A stretch of 64,000 nt of DNA from Yimella lutea (GCF_006715095.1 NZ_VFMO01000001.1:186001-250000), one strand, 5' to 3'; positions 20,166-29,966 are shown, numbered from the stretch's first letter. Notes: generated by a model not told the origin, from the letters alone. Made by a program: numbers and translations.

Positions 20166-20199
20166 GTGTCTGTATTCGGCTGCTTCAAACCACCACAAC

Positions 20200-20248
20200 G
20201 GTGGTCGAGTAGGTACGAGGCGCTAGCCGAGGACCGCGATCGAGACCC
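20200..20248. repeat. Intergenic REP-like element
   Basis: The segment opens GGTGGTCGAGTAGG and ends GATCGAGACC, with GCGCTAGCCGAG inside. I recall this pattern as a short dispersed intergenic repeat in actinobacteria. It sits between the convergent ends of katE and the phosphoketolase gene. No other copy with this body is in the window, so family membership rests on memory, not on comparison. Confidence 0.35.
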
Positions 20249-20276
20249 GGTGAGATTCGCTGGGACTCGGCGATAC

Positions 20277-22751
20277 TCAGTCGTTGTCGCCGCCGGTGGT
20301 TTGCGGGCCGCCCTTCGACTTCCCGGTGTCGCCGGAGTCGGACCAGACCCAGTCCTGCACCTCGTCGATGTCCTCGCCGTGCTCGTAGGCGTGCATGCGC
20401 GCCTCGAGGCGGGCGTCCTGCATCTCCTGACGAAGACCGGCGTACCGCGAACTCAGGCCGGGCACGCGGTCGAGGACGTCGATCACCAGGTGGTAGCGGT
20501 CCAGGTCGTTGCGCATCACCATGTCGAAGGGCGTCGTGGTGGTGCCCTCCTCCTTGAACCCGCGGACGTGCAGGTTGTCGTGACCGTTGCGGCGGTAGGT
20601 CAGCCGGTGGATCAACCACGGGTAGCCGTGGTAGGCGAACACGATCGGGGTGTCCGCGGTGAAGATCGTGTCGAACTCGCGGTCGGACAGTCCGTGCGGG
20701 TGCTCGCGCGCGTCCTGCAAGCGCATCAGGTCGACGACGTTGACCACGCGCACCCGCAGATCCGGGATCCGCTCGCGCAGGATCTTCGCTGCGGCCAGCA
20801 CCTCGATCGTCGGGATGTCACCGGCACAACCCAGGACAACGTCCGGGTTCTCACCCGGCTGTTCGGTACCGGCCCACTCCCAGATGCCGAGGCCGCGCGT
20901 GCAGTGCTTGATCGCCTCGTCCATCGACAGCCACACCGGACCGGGTTGCTTGCCGGCGACGACGACGTTGACGTACTGCGTCGTGCGCAACACGTGGTCG
21001 AACGTCGACAGCAGGGTGTTGGCGTCCGGCGGCAGGTAGACCCGGACGATCTCGGCCTTCTTGTTGACGACGTGATCGATGAAGCCAGGATCCTGGTGAC
21101 TGAAGCCGTTGTGGTCCTGGCGCCACACATGCGAACTGAGCAGATAGTTCAGCGACGAGATCGGGCTGCGCCACGGAATCTCGTTGGTGACCTTCAACCA
21201 CTTCGCGTGCTGGTTGAACATCGAGTCGACGATGTGGATGAACGCCTCGTAGGAGGACATCAGCCCGTGCCGACCGGTGAGCAGGTACCCCTCGAGCCAG
21301 CCCTGGCACTGGTGCTCCGACAGCATCTCCACGACCTTGCCGACCCGCGCCATCGGGTCGCCCTCGTCGTTCGGTTCGTAGTCGCCGAGCCACTGCTTGT
21401 CGGTCGACTCGTACACGCCCTGCAACCGGTTGGACGCGGTCTCGTCCGGACCGAAGATCCGGAAGTTGTCGGGGTTGTCCCGCATGACGTCGCCCAGCCA
21501 GGTGCCGAGCACCTTGGTGGCCTCCGCGATCTCGCCCCCCGGCTCGGAAACCTTCACCGCATGATCACGGAAATCGCTGAGCTTCAGGTCGATTCGCCGC
21601 AGACCACCGTTGGCATAGGAGGACGCACCCATCCGGAGTTCGCCCTCGGGCGCCAGAGACGCGATGTCGTCCAGCAGCCGTCCCTCGTCGTCGAAGAGCT
21701 CGTCCGGACGGTAGCTCGACAGCCAGTCGGACAGATCCTGCAGATGCTCGTCGGTGTCACGCGCACTCGACAACGGCACCTGGTGACTGCGCCAGTGACC
21801 CTCGGTGACCTTGCCGTCGATTTTCTTCGGACCGGTCCAGCCCTTCGGTGTGCGGAAGACGATCATCGGCCACATCGGACGCTCGGCGTTCTGCGCGCCC
21901 TGCTTCTCGGCCTTCGCCTTGATGCCGGCGATCGCGTCCATCACCTCGTCGAGCAGCTCGGCGAACCGGCGGTGCACGGACTCCGGAGCCTCGTCGTCGA
22001 ACCCGGCCGTGAACACGTACGGCGTATGTCCGTAGCCGCGCATCAATGCGTCCAGTTCGTCCTGCCCGATGCGGGCGAGCACGGTCGGGTTCGCGATCTT
22101 GTAGCCGTTGAGGTGCAGCACCGGAAGTACCACGCCATCGGTCGCCGGGTTGGCGAACTTGTTGCCGTGCCAGGACGTGGCCAGCGGTCCGGTCTCCGCC
22201 TCGCCGTCACCGATCACGGTGAAGACGAGCAGGTCCTTGTTGTCGAACGCGGCACCGTAGGCGTGACTCAAGGCGTAACCGAGCTCGCCTCCTTCGTGGA
22301 TCGAACCCGGTGTCTCAGGAGCCACGTGTGAAGGGATTCCACCAGGAAAGCTGAACTGCTTGAACAGTTTTCGCAAACCGTCGGCGTCCTGGGAGATCTG
22401 CGGGTAGCGCTCGGAGTAGCTGCCCTCGAGGTAGGTGTTGGCGACCAGACCCGGTCCACCGTGACCCGGACCGGTGATGAACAGCGCCGGTTGCGAACGC
22501 TCGTCGATCACCCGGTTGAGGTGTGCGTACAGGAAGTTGAGACCGGGAGTCGTCCCCCAGTGGCCGAGCAGCCGCGGCTTGACGTGGTCCTTCGACAGCG
22601 GCGTGCGCATCAGCGGGTTGTCGAGCAGGTAGATCTGCCCGACCGAGAGGTAATTGGCCGCCCGCCACCACGCATCGATGCGCTGCAGGTCGGCCTTGTC
22701 GAGCTTCTTGACCCCGGTGTCCTTGCGAGTGGTCCAGACGTGGTCGGTCAT
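20277..22751 (-). CDS. xfp: Xylulose-5-phosphate/fructose-6-phosphate phosphoketolase
   Basis: An 824-residue thiamine-diphosphate enzyme that splits xylulose-5-P or fructose-6-P with phosphate into acetyl-phosphate plus a shorter sugar phosphate. Family motifs are [14 protein letters not shown] and [10 protein letters not shown] near the N-terminus, the signature [15 protein letters not shown], and the ThDP motif [18 protein letters not shown]. Full family length. It is a single-gene unit; no acetate kinase or phosphotransacetylase is in the window. The start is ATG 22751 with GAAAGGCA upstream. Confidence 0.95.
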   Translation of the reverse strand: MTDHVWTTRKDTGVKKLDKADLQRIDAWWRAANYLSVGQIYLLDNPLMRTPLSKDHVKPRLLGHWGTTPGLNFLYAHLNRVIDERSQPALFITGPGHGGPGLVANTYLEGSYSERYPQISQDADGLRKLFKQFSFPGGIPSHVAPETPGSIHEGGELGYALSHAYGAAFDNKDLLVFTVIGDGEAETGPLATSWHGNKFANPATDGVVLPVLHLNGYKIANPTVLARIGQDELDALMRGYGHTPYVFTAGFDDEAPESVHRRFAELLDEVMDAIAGIKAKAEKQGAQNAERPMWPMIVFRTPKGWTGPKKIDGKVTEGHWRSHQVPLSSARDTDEHLQDLSDWLSSYRPDELFDDEGRLLDDIASLAPEGELRMGASSYANGGLRRIDLKLSDFRDHAVKVSEPGGEIAEATKVLGTWLGDVMRDNPDNFRIFGPDETASNRLQGVYESTDKQWLGDYEPNDEGDPMARVGKVVEMLSEHQCQGWLEGYLLTGRHGLMSSYEAFIHIVDSMFNQHAKWLKVTNEIPWRSPISSLNYLLSSHVWRQDHNGFSHQDPGFIDHVVNKKAEIVRVYLPPDANTLLSTFDHVLRTTQYVNVVVAGKQPGPVWLSMDEAIKHCTRGLGIWEWAGTEQPGENPDVVLGCAGDIPTIEVLAAAKILRERIPDLRVRVVNVVDLMRLQDAREHPHGLSDREFDTIFTADTPIVFAYHGYPWLIHRLTYRRNGHDNLHVRGFKEEGTTTTPFDMVMRNDLDRYHLVIDVLDRVPGLSSRYAGLRQEMQDARLEARMHAYEHGEDIDEVQDWVWSDSGDTGKSKGGPQTTGGDND

Positions 22752-22865
22752 GGCTGCCTTTCACGGGCTGTCTTTCGTACAGAGTCTGTTCTCAACGCTA
22801 ACCACAGACGCCCATCCGAACAGGCCCGCGACCGAGCGATTTCTCGCTCGACTTTCCGAGGGACG

Positions 22866-22902
22866 ACGAACGCCGCACCCGATCGACGGCTGCGGCGTTC
22901 GT
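22866..22902. terminator. Hairpin between FMN-reductase relic and xfp
   Basis: Perfect 12-base arms ACGAACGCCGCA (22866-22877) and TGCGGCGTTCGT (22891-22902) with a 13-base loop. It lies 15 bp beyond the stop of the minus-strand reductase relic and upstream of xfp, so it probably terminated the reductase gene. Confidence 0.6.
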
Positions 22903-22916
22903 GAGTCTCGCTGACG

Positions 22917-23237
22917 TCAGCCGCGCAGCTTGCCGGCCAGCTCGACGACCTGGCCCAGGATACTCTTCAGCTCTTCGGCGCGACGCTCCTGCGGACGGAA
23001 CCCGTCCTCACCGAACTCGGTGAACAGCGACAGTGACACCTGCGCGCGGACGACATGCGCGTGCAGGTTGGCCATGATCACCCGCCACTGCTCCACCGCA
23101 CGCACGCCACCGTCCGCGCCGTAGGCGACGCAGCCGACGGCCTTGCCGGCCCACTCCGGACCGATCGAGTCGACCGCGTTCTTGAAGCCGCCCGGCACGC
23201 CGTGGTTGTACTCCGGCGTGACGAAGATGAAGCCGAT
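22917..23237 (-). pseudogene. NADPH-dependent FMN reductase, N-terminal half missing
   Basis: The minus frame reads FIFVTPEYNHGVPGGFKNAV and then EWAGKAVGCVAYGADGG, the central and C-terminal signature of NADPH-dependent FMN/azo reductases (~180 aa). Only about 105 codons remain. An in-frame TGA lies just upstream, and the N-terminal flavin-binding segment (GSTRxxR) is gone. The sequence is cut at about 23237, only ~70 bp before the FecCD permease start, so the importer operon probably entered or was joined by a deletion here. Confidence 0.75.
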
Positions 23238-23309
23238 GAAAGATCAATCACATGTGCCGCCCGACCCCCGCCCGGCGAGGCGAAGTCATCATATGCGACC
23301 GTGTCGCGT

Positions 23310-24404
23310 ATGGAGATCGATCGGGTGCGCGCATCGAACGCGCCCGCACGCACCGCGCTCGGGGTCGACCGCTCACACCGCCGGTACCGCGCCTGGCTGA
23401 TCGGACTCTGTTGCGGTCTGCTTGCCACCAGCCTTGCCGCGATCGCCCTCGGTGCCGTCACCACACCGGTCAGTAGCATCGTCCGGATCATCGGTCACCA
23501 CACAACCGGCACCCCGGCAACGGCCACGTGGAGCCCGGCGCTCGACGCAATTGTGTGGGAGGTCCGGTTGCCACGCATCGTGCTCGGCGCCGTTGTCGGA
23601 GCCGGCCTGGCGATCACCGGCGCGGTGCTCCAGGCGATGGTCCGCAACGTACTGGCCGATCCCTACCTGATCGGCATCAACTCCGGTGCGTCGACCGGCG
23701 CCGCCGCTTCGATCCTGTTCGGTATCGGCGCCGGCATGGGCGAGTACGCGTTGCAGGGCAGCGCCTTCGCCGGCGCGCTCGCCGCAGCGTTCCTGGTCTT
23801 CTTCATCGCCCGCGGCACATCGCGGGTCACCTCGGTGCGGCTGATCCTGGCCGGGGTCGCGGTGGGTTACGCACTGTCCGCGCTGACCAGCTTCCTGGTG
23901 TTCGCGTCCGGGTCGGCCGAAGGCGCTCGGTCGGTGCTGTTCTGGCTGCTCGGTTCACTCGGCCTGGCCCGATGGGACGTTGCACTTGCAGTCGTCACCG
24001 CGGTGGTCATCGGTACCACCGCATTGCTGATCGTGTGGTCGCGCCGCCTCGACGCACTGGCCATCGGCGACGAGACCGCGCTCACCCTCGGCATATCCCC
24101 CAGCACGTTGCGCTCCAGGCTCCTGGTCGTCGTGTCGCTGAACGTCGGCGCCGTCGTGGCGGTGTCCGGGAGCATCGGTTTCGTCGGGTTGGTCGTGCCT
24201 CACCTGGCCCGTCGCGCGGTGGGATCGAACCACCGCCACATGCTTCCTGTGGCAGCTCTGATGGGGGCGATCCTCCTGGTGCTCGCCGACCTCGTCGCCC
24301 GAACTCTGTTGCGCCCGCAAGAGATTCCGATCGGCATCATCACCGCTCTCGTCGGGGCACCGTTCCTGCTCGTGCTGCTGCGGCGGATGACCGCAGCCCA
24401 CTGA
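23310..24404 (+). CDS. FecCD-family iron/cobalamin ABC transporter permease
   Basis: A 364-residue permease with about ten transmembrane helices, full length for BtuC/FhuB-type proteins. Diagnostic stretches are VRLPRIVLGAVVGAGLAITG, GINSGASTGAAASILFG and GFVGLVVPHLARRAVG. It probably works as a homodimer because only one permease gene is present. The start is ATG 23310; an in-frame GTG at 23301 is possible. It is the first gene of a permease, binding protein and ATPase operon. Confidence 0.9.
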   Translation: MEIDRVRASNAPARTALGVDRSHRRYRAWLIGLCCGLLATSLAAIALGAVTTPVSSIVRIIGHHTTGTPATATWSPALDAIVWEVRLPRIVLGAVVGAGLAITGAVLQAMVRNVLADPYLIGINSGASTGAAASILFGIGAGMGEYALQGSAFAGALAAAFLVFFIARGTSRVTSVRLILAGVAVGYALSALTSFLVFASGSAEGARSVLFWLLGSLGLARWDVALAVVTAVVIGTTALLIVWSRRLDALAIGDETALTLGISPSTLRSRLLVVVSLNVGAVVAVSGSIGFVGLVVPHLARRAVGSNHRHMLPVAALMGAILLVLADLVARTLLRPQEIPIGIITALVGAPFLLVLLRRMTAAH

Positions 24405-24440
24405 TTCCCGACCACAAGACCCCGACAGAAGCCAGAGGAA

Positions 24441-25439
24441 ATGCATTCCCCACCCAGCCGCCGTCCGCTGATGCCCGCCGTCGTCTGCACTGCCGCGCTC
24501 ACCATGACCGCCGCGTGCGGCTCACCGGAGCCCACCAAGCAGGAGAGCCGCGCCGGCTATCCCGTCACGGTGTCGAACTGCGGCACCGATCAGAGGTTCG
24601 ACGCGCCGCCCGAGCGTGGCCTGCTGCTGAAGTCGGCGTCCGTGCCTTACCTGGACGCCATCGGTGCCCTCGACCGCATCACCGCCAAGGCCGGTGTCTA
24701 CCCGAAGGCCTATTACAACGCCGACACGAACGCTGCACTCGAGCGCATCCCGTCGCTGACGGACAAGATCGACTCCTCCGGCCACCTGCAGATCTCCAAG
24801 GAGACCGTGCTCGCGCGGTCACCCGACCTCGTCCTGGGCCACACCGACACCGTGAACCCGAAGACACTCGCCTCGACGAAGGTGCCGGTGTTGGAGGTCC
24901 CGGCCCTGTGCGAAGGTGCGAACAAGCCACCGACCTTCGACGATGTGTACGCCGAACTCCAGACGTACGGCAAGGTCTTCGGCAAGCAGCAGCAGGCCAC
25001 TCGCGCGGTCACCTCGATGCGCGGGGAACTCAGCAAGATCACGTCGAACGTGCCCGACCGTAAGGGGGCCACCGCAGCCGTGCTGTACCCGACACCCGGC
25101 GGCGGCACCACGTACGCCTACGGCAACCGCTCGATGGCCGATCCGCAGCTTGCCGCCGCCGGTTTCAAGAACGTGTTCGCGGGTGTCGCCGAACGCGTCT
25201 TCGAGATCTCCCCGGAACAGTTGCTCGCCAAGAACCCCGACGTGATCGTGCTGCTGCACAACGAGGGCAACCCGCAGGAGATCGAACGGGCAGTGACCTC
25301 GCTGCCCGGTGCCGGACGGTTGGCAGCGGTGCGGAACAAGCGCATCCACGTCCAGCTGTTCAACTTCACCGAGCCGCCGTCGCCGCTTGCGATCACCGGA
25401 CTGAAGAAGATCGTGAACGCCTTCCCCACCGTGCGATGA
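24441..25439 (+). CDS. Iron-siderophore/cobalamin ABC transporter substrate-binding lipoprotein
   Basis: A 332-residue secreted lipoprotein. The signal peptide ends in a lipobox with Cys26 (TMTAACGS). The mature part has the class III binding-protein layout: PERGLLLKSASVPYLDAIGAL at the start and QLLAKNPDVIVLLHNEG in the second lobe. It delivers a metal chelate to the permease at 23310. Its TGA (25437-25439) overlaps the first ATG of an 11-bp repeat array that precedes the ATPase gene. Confidence 0.88.
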   Translation: MHSPPSRRPLMPAVVCTAALTMTAACGSPEPTKQESRAGYPVTVSNCGTDQRFDAPPERGLLLKSASVPYLDAIGALDRITAKAGVYPKAYYNADTNAALERIPSLTDKIDSSGHLQISKETVLARSPDLVLGHTDTVNPKTLASTKVPVLEVPALCEGANKPPTFDDVYAELQTYGKVFGKQQQATRAVTSMRGELSKITSNVPDRKGATAAVLYPTPGGGTTYAYGNRSMADPQLAAAGFKNVFAGVAERVFEISPEQLLAKNPDVIVLLHNEGNPQEIERAVTSLPGAGRLAAVRNKRIHVQLFNFTEPPSPLAITGLKKIVNAFPTVR

Positions 25440-25487
25440 GTACGCGATGAGTACGCGATGAGTACGCGATGAGTACGCGATGAGTAC
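25434..25487 (+). repeat. 11-bp tandem repeat forming a stop/start chain
   Basis: Unit CGATGAGTACG occurs four times from 25434 to 25477, and a fifth partial copy (CGATGAGTAC) follows. Every unit holds an ATGA. ATGs lie at 25436, 25447, 25458, 25469 and 25480. The first overlaps the stop of the binding-protein gene. Each of the first four opens a 4-codon frame (ATG AGT ACG CGA) whose TGA overlaps the next ATG. The fifth is the start of the ATPase gene. No Shine-Dalgarno is visible inside. Copy-number change would add or remove reinitiation steps. Confidence 0.95.
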
Positions 25488-26274
25488 TGCGGTGGGCGCA
25501 CTGCACGCGCGCGGGGTGCGCTTGGGTTACGGACGAACCGACGTCCTGCACGGGGTGGACATGGTCGCCCGCGAGGGGCGGGTGACCGGTCTCGTCGGCC
25601 CGAACGGCAGCGGCAAGACCACGCTGTTGCGGTTGCTCTTCGGCGCGCTGCGGCCGGCGGAGGGTGAGGTGCTGATCGGCGATCGGCCGCTCGCGCAGTT
25701 CGACCGAACCGAACTCGCGAGGTCGATGGCCGTTGTCGTGCAGGAGGATTCGGGCGACACGGCACTGAGCGTCGCCGAGGTGGTGCTGCTGGGACGGCTG
25801 CCGCATCATTCCGCGCTGGGCCGGTACAGCGACAGCGACCACGCGATCGCGCTGGACGCCCTGCGCCGCGTCGGCGCAGCACACCTGGTCGACCGCGACC
25901 TCAGCGAGTTGTCGGGCGGCGAACGGCAACGGGTGATGGTCGCGCGGGCGCTCACCCAACAGCCGCGCTACCTCCTGATGGACGAACCGACCAACCATCT
26001 CGACATCCACTTCCAACACGAGATCCTGCAGCTGACCGAGCTCAGCCAGACGGCCGTCGTCGTGCTGCACGACCTCAACCTGGCCGCTCGGTACTGCGAC
26101 GATCTGGTGGTGTTGCAGTCCGGGCACGTGGTCGCGTCCGGAACACCCGAGGAGGTCCTGACCACCGAGTTGATCAAGGACGTCTACGGAGTGCGCGCCA
26201 CGATCGTGGTCGACGACGGCATCCCGCAGTTCCTGTTCGCTCCTCGGTTCAGCCCTGCGGCGAACCACGGATGA
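25480..26274 (+). CDS. Iron/cobalamin ABC transporter ATP-binding protein
   Basis: A 264-residue FecE/BtuD-type ATPase: Walker A VGPNGSGKTT (~44), signature LSGGERQRVMVARAL, Walker B YLLMDEPTNHLD, and the H-loop VVLHDLNLAARYCDD. It energises the permease at 23310. The start is ATG 25480, the last ATG of the 11-bp repeat array, and no ribosome-binding site is seen there. Its translation probably depends on ribosomes finishing the binding-protein gene. Confidence 0.92.
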   Translation: MSTAVGALHARGVRLGYGRTDVLHGVDMVAREGRVTGLVGPNGSGKTTLLRLLFGALRPAEGEVLIGDRPLAQFDRTELARSMAVVVQEDSGDTALSVAEVVLLGRLPHHSALGRYSDSDHAIALDALRRVGAAHLVDRDLSELSGGERQRVMVARALTQQPRYLLMDEPTNHLDIHFQHEILQLTELSQTAVVVLHDLNLAARYCDDLVVLQSGHVVASGTPEEVLTTELIKDVYGVRATIVVDDGIPQFLFAPRFSPAANHG

Positions 26275-26388
26275 AATAGGTCACCCCGAGCAAATATAGG
26301 TTTCCGCAACGTGCTGGGCAGCAGTACTGTTGCGCGGGCTCTGCGCGCCTCGCAGCCGCCCCTGCCACCCTCGAACGATGAGGAACTC

Positions 26389-28017
26389 ATGTCTTCGGTT
26401 GCTCCGGAATATCCGGACAAGATCGACGGTGCCGTCCTGAAGATCGCAGGTGTCGTCGTCCTCGGCGCCATCATGTCGATCCTCGACATCACCGTCGTGA
26501 ACGTCGCTCTCCCTGATCTGCAGACCACCTTCACCGGCGCCGACAACCCGCTGCCGTACGCCACGGTCGCGTGGACGGTCACCGCCTACACGCTCGCCCT
26601 GGCCACCGTCATCCCGTTGACCGGTTGGGCCGCCGACCGCTTCGGCACCAAGCGTCTCTACCTGCTCGCGGTGGCGCTGTTCACCGCCGGCTCCGTGCTG
26701 TGCGCGATGGCGAACAGCATCAACATGCTGATCCTGTTCCGCGTGCTTCAGGGCCTGGGCGGCGGTCTGCTCATGCCGCTCGGCATGACGATCATGACCA
26801 AGGCCGCCGGCCCGAAGCGCATGGGCCGCCTGATGGCGATCCTCGGTGTGCCGATGCTGCTCGGTCCGATCCTCGGCCCGATCCTGGGCGGTTGGCTGAT
26901 CGAGCACTACAGCTGGCACTGGATCTTCCTGATCAACCTGCCGCTCGGCATCGCCGCACTGGTGTACGCGTGGTGGGCGCTGCCGTCCGACTCCCCCGAG
27001 CCCACCGAGTCCTTCGACTTCGTCGGCATGCTGATGATGAGCCCGGGTCTCGCGCTCTTCCTGTACGGCATCTCCTCGATCCCGGAGGAAGGCACGTTCT
27101 TCTCGGCCAAGGTCATCGGCTTCGGCACCGTGGGTCTGCTGCTGCTCATCGCGTTCGTGATCTACAGCTTCAAGCCCGAGCACCCGCTGCTTGACCTGCG
27201 CCTGTTCGCCAACCGTCAGTTGACCGTCGCGACCATCACGATGTTCATCTTCGCGGCCGCGTTCTTCGGTGGCCTGCTGCTGGTGCCGACCTACTTCCAG
27301 CAGGTGCGCGGTGAGTCGCCGTTCGACGCCGGTCTGCTGGTCGCCCCGCAGGGCATCGGCGCCATGCTGACCATGCCGATCGCCGGTGCGCTCGCCGACA
27401 AGATCCCGGTCGGACGCATCGTGCCGTTCGGTCTGCTGGCGATCATCGGCGGCATGTTCGCCATGACCCAGGTCGACGGCGACACCTCGTACTGGGGCTA
27501 CATCATCCCGGTGCTGTTCGTCATGGGTCTGGGCATGGGTGCGACGATGATGCCGATCATGACCTCGGCGATCAAGACGCTGACCCACCACCAGGTGGCC
27601 CGTGGTTCGACGCTGCTGAACATCACTCAGCAGATCGCCTCGTCCGTCGGTGTCGCGATCATGTCGGTCGTCCTCACCAACGGTCTGAAGAACGACAAGC
27701 TCGTCTCGCAGGCCCAGGGCTTCCAAGAAGCGACCAAGGGCACCAAAGACCCAGCCCTCATCCAGGCGACCCTGCCTAAGTTCCCGGCCGTCGCCGAGAT
27801 CGTCGCGTCCGCCGGTTCCAACCCGGCCGCCGCTCAGGCCAAGCTCATGTCCGCAGTGTCGGACGCGATGGGCAAGGTCTTCGGCAGCACCTTCCTGGTG
27901 GCTGCGATCCTGGTGTCGCTCACGCTGATCCCGGCGCTGATGATGCCGCGCAAGCACGAGGAGTCGCACTTCGCGGACGACGCCGACGGCACCGCGCCGC
28001 CGGTCTTGATCCACTGA
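26389..28017 (+). CDS. MFS multidrug efflux transporter, DHA2 (EmrB/QacA) family
   Basis: A 542-residue membrane protein with 14 predicted helices, as in DHA2 proton-coupled drug exporters. Family motifs are SILDITVVNVALPDLQ in helix 1, GWAADRFGTKRLY (motif A), LFRVLQGLGGGLLMPLG (motif B) and GVPMLLGPILGPILGG (motif C). ATG 26389 is preceded by GATGAGGAA. It is a single-gene unit ended by a strong terminator. The substrate cannot be read from sequence. Confidence 0.92.
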   Translation: MSSVAPEYPDKIDGAVLKIAGVVVLGAIMSILDITVVNVALPDLQTTFTGADNPLPYATVAWTVTAYTLALATVIPLTGWAADRFGTKRLYLLAVALFTAGSVLCAMANSINMLILFRVLQGLGGGLLMPLGMTIMTKAAGPKRMGRLMAILGVPMLLGPILGPILGGWLIEHYSWHWIFLINLPLGIAALVYAWWALPSDSPEPTESFDFVGMLMMSPGLALFLYGISSIPEEGTFFSAKVIGFGTVGLLLLIAFVIYSFKPEHPLLDLRLFANRQLTVATITMFIFAAAFFGGLLLVPTYFQQVRGESPFDAGLLVAPQGIGAMLTMPIAGALADKIPVGRIVPFGLLAIIGGMFAMTQVDGDTSYWGYIIPVLFVMGLGMGATMMPIMTSAIKTLTHHQVARGSTLLNITQQIASSVGVAIMSVVLTNGLKNDKLVSQAQGFQEATKGTKDPALIQATLPKFPAVAEIVASAGSNPAAAQAKLMSAVSDAMGKVFGSTFLVAAILVSLTLIPALMMPRKHEESHFADDADGTAPPVLIH

Positions 28018-28034
28018 TCGCTGCAATCATTCAA

Positions 28035-28074
28035 CGAAGCGGGTCCGGGTCTTTCCCGGGCCCGCTTCGCTTTT
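28035..28074 (+). terminator. Rho-independent terminator after MFS gene
   Basis: Arms of 15 bases (28035-28049, CGAAGCGGGTCCGGG; 28055-28069, CCCGGGCCCGCTTCG) with one G-T wobble and a TCTTT loop, followed by CTTTT. It begins 18 bp after the transporter stop. Confidence 0.9.
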
Positions 28075-28100
28075 CCGGCCCCGCTGAGCAGAATGGGGCC

Positions 28101-28988
28101 ATGACCACACCCGGACCGCGCACCGACGCCGAGGTGCCCGGGTACCTGTCTCGCCTGGGTATCCCCGGCCTCGCCGACATCCACGTCCACTTCATGCCGG
28201 ACGCGGTGCTGAACAAGGTGTGGGACTACTTCGATCACGCCGACACGAACTACGGGACGCCCTGGCCGATCACCTACCGGCTGCCCGAGGACGAGCGCAT
28301 CGAGCAGCTGAGGACGCTCGGCGTTCGGTACATCCCCAGCCTGAACTACGCGCACAAGCCCGGTATGGCCACATGGCTGAACGAGTGGAACCGCGAGTTC
28401 GCCGGACGGGTGGACGGCGCGGTGCACAGCGCGACCTTCTACCCCGAGCCAGGAGCGGCCGCGTGCGTTCGGCAGGCGATGGACGCCGGCGCAAGGCTGT
28501 GGAAGGTGCACGTTTCGGTGAGTGCTTTCACGCCCGAGGACCCGCTGCTCGACGATGTGTGGCCGCTGATCGACGAGGCGGGAACGCCGGTCGTGATCCA
28601 TGCGGGGTCGGGTCCGTTGGCGGGTGAGTTCACCGGTCCGGAGCCGGTACGCCGGTTGCTCGAACGCCACCCGCGGTTGCCGTTGGTGATCGCCCATCTG
28701 GGGATGCCCGAGTACAACGCATTCGCCGACCTGTCGCAGCAGTACGAACGGGTCCATCTGGACACGACGATGGTGGCGACCGATTTCACTGAACGCCTAG
28801 CTCCGCTGCCGGACGGCTACGTCGACCGGCTTGGTTCGCTGAGCGACAAGGTGGTGCTCGGCACCGACTTCCCGAACATCCCCTACGCCTACGCCCACCA
28901 GATCGAGGCCCTGGCCCGCCTCGACCTTGGTGATGAGTGGATGCGGAAAGCGCTGTGGCACAACGGTCATCGTCTGATGGGTGCCTGA
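28101..28988 (+). CDS. Amidohydrolase family (TIM-barrel metal hydrolase/decarboxylase)
   Basis: A 295-residue amidohydrolase-2-type protein. Metal ligands are visible as HxH in ADIHVHF near residue 30, a His in VVIHAGSG, a His in VIAHLGMPEY, and Asp in LGTDFPNIPY near the end. The length fits ACMSD-like hydrolases or decarboxylases. It is separated from the MFS gene by a terminator, so it is its own unit. Substrate unknown. Confidence 0.88.
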   Translation: MTTPGPRTDAEVPGYLSRLGIPGLADIHVHFMPDAVLNKVWDYFDHADTNYGTPWPITYRLPEDERIEQLRTLGVRYIPSLNYAHKPGMATWLNEWNREFAGRVDGAVHSATFYPEPGAAACVRQAMDAGARLWKVHVSVSAFTPEDPLLDDVWPLIDEAGTPVVIHAGSGPLAGEFTGPEPVRRLLERHPRLPLVIAHLGMPEYNAFADLSQQYERVHLDTTMVATDFTERLAPLPDGYVDRLGSLSDKVVLGTDFPNIPYAYAHQIEALARLDLGDEWMRKALWHNGHRLMGA

Positions 28989-29235
28989 ACAAAGACTCAG
29001 GCCGATCGCCGTCATGCCCTCGCCCCGGGTCGCGTCGTGGGCGATGCCCGACTGGAGCGCGGACGGCTTGGATGTCACCGAGTACCTGATCCCATCGTCC
29101 GAGGTGCGGCTGCCGTTGCACCACTGAGGGGACGGCGAGGTCGTCCCGTTCGCGCACCTGGTGCCCAACTCCGTCCGGTTGCCGGCCGCGAGCGTTCACG
29201 AGTACACCCCTGGTGGGCACAATTCGTCGGTCTCG
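28989..29235 (+). pseudogene. Alpha/beta hydrolase remnant
   Basis: One plus frame carries hydrolase-like text before and after an in-frame TGA at 29125: upstream RVASWAMPDWSADGLDVTEY, downstream GDGEVVPFAHL and then LPAASVHEYTPGGHN. That is the usual late Asp (DxVVPF) and catalytic His (GGH) arrangement of alpha/beta hydrolases. The nucleophile half and a start codon are missing. It abuts the amidohydrolase stop. Confidence 0.5.
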
Positions 29236-29275
29236 CAGGCGAACTCAGCCCCGCTTTGTCTCGCTGATCCTTTCG

Positions 29276-29770
29276 TCAACCGGTTGACGTGCTGCTCGGC
29301 GCACTCGTCGCGGGCCGCGCCCCTGCGCCGAGATCTTCGATCGTGACGTTCGTTGCGGCGTCCATGGTCGGGGTGGCCAGTTCGATACGTCCGCCGCGAC
29401 GCCACCGGAAGTTCTCCTTCGCGTCGCCCATTCCGTCGCCGTCCTCGTAGATCGACCCGGTGCTCTTCAGATGGACGGAGCGCTCGCGCACCTCCACCGT
29501 GAAGGTCACCACCTCTCCCATCGCCATCACCCTGAAGATGTCACCCGAACGGTACGCGTCGGTCGTGACCTTCACCGGCGCTTTGTAGCCCGGCGGCGGC
29601 GAGGTCCACCCGCTCCAGTCGCTCACTGAGACCTTCAGCGTGACCTCATCGTCCGACGGGGCTTCCCCACCCAGCCGGTCCAGTCCGTCGTCCTGGCACC
29701 CGGCGAGTGCGATCGGCAGCAGAAGTACGGCGCTCGAGGCGCGCATCAGAGCCCTGCGAGAAGTGGTCAT
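29276..29770 (-). CDS. Small secreted lipoprotein of unknown function
   Basis: A 164-residue protein with a short basic N-region (TTSRRALMR), a hydrophobic core and a lipobox with LALAGC-type cleavage at ~25. The mature part is acidic and beta-rich (VTLKVSVSDWSGW, VVTFTVEVRERSVHL). ATG 29770 is chosen over the longer frame because it gives a proper signal peptide. No family is recognised. The C-terminus ends in a Ser/Thr-rich tail. Confidence 0.65.
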   Translation of the reverse strand: MTTSRRALMRASSAVLLLPIALAGCQDDGLDRLGGEAPSDDEVTLKVSVSDWSGWTSPPPGYKAPVKVTTDAYRSGDIFRVMAMGEVVTFTVEVRERSVHLKSTGSIYEDGDGMGDAKENFRWRRGGRIELATPTMDAATNVTIEDLGAGARPATSAPSSTSTG

Positions 29771-29966
29771 ACCGTGTGGACGCCGACGTCCGGGGTCCTG
29801 TTCCCGTGCCGCGACAGTTGGCAGGATCAAGCCCGTGGACCTGACCGCTTTCCTTTACCGGCGCCGATTGTCCGAAACGCTATGGACCCTGCATGAGAGC
29901 TGGATGAAACGTGGATGAAGAGCTCCACCTACTCCAAACGGTCACGGACAGCCATAGGGTCGATCC

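Noticed and set aside
20166..22331. Plus-strand frame of ~720 codons
   Set aside because: Antisense to the phosphoketolase gene, no recognisable motif.
25434..25487. Possible CRISPR or iteron array
   Set aside because: 11-bp units have no spacers, and no replication gene is near; the position at a stop/start overlap explains them better.
26281..28026. Minus-strand frame of ~580 codons rich in His, Arg and Gln
   Set aside because: Antisense to the 14-helix MFS gene; composition is a mirror of hydrophobic codons.
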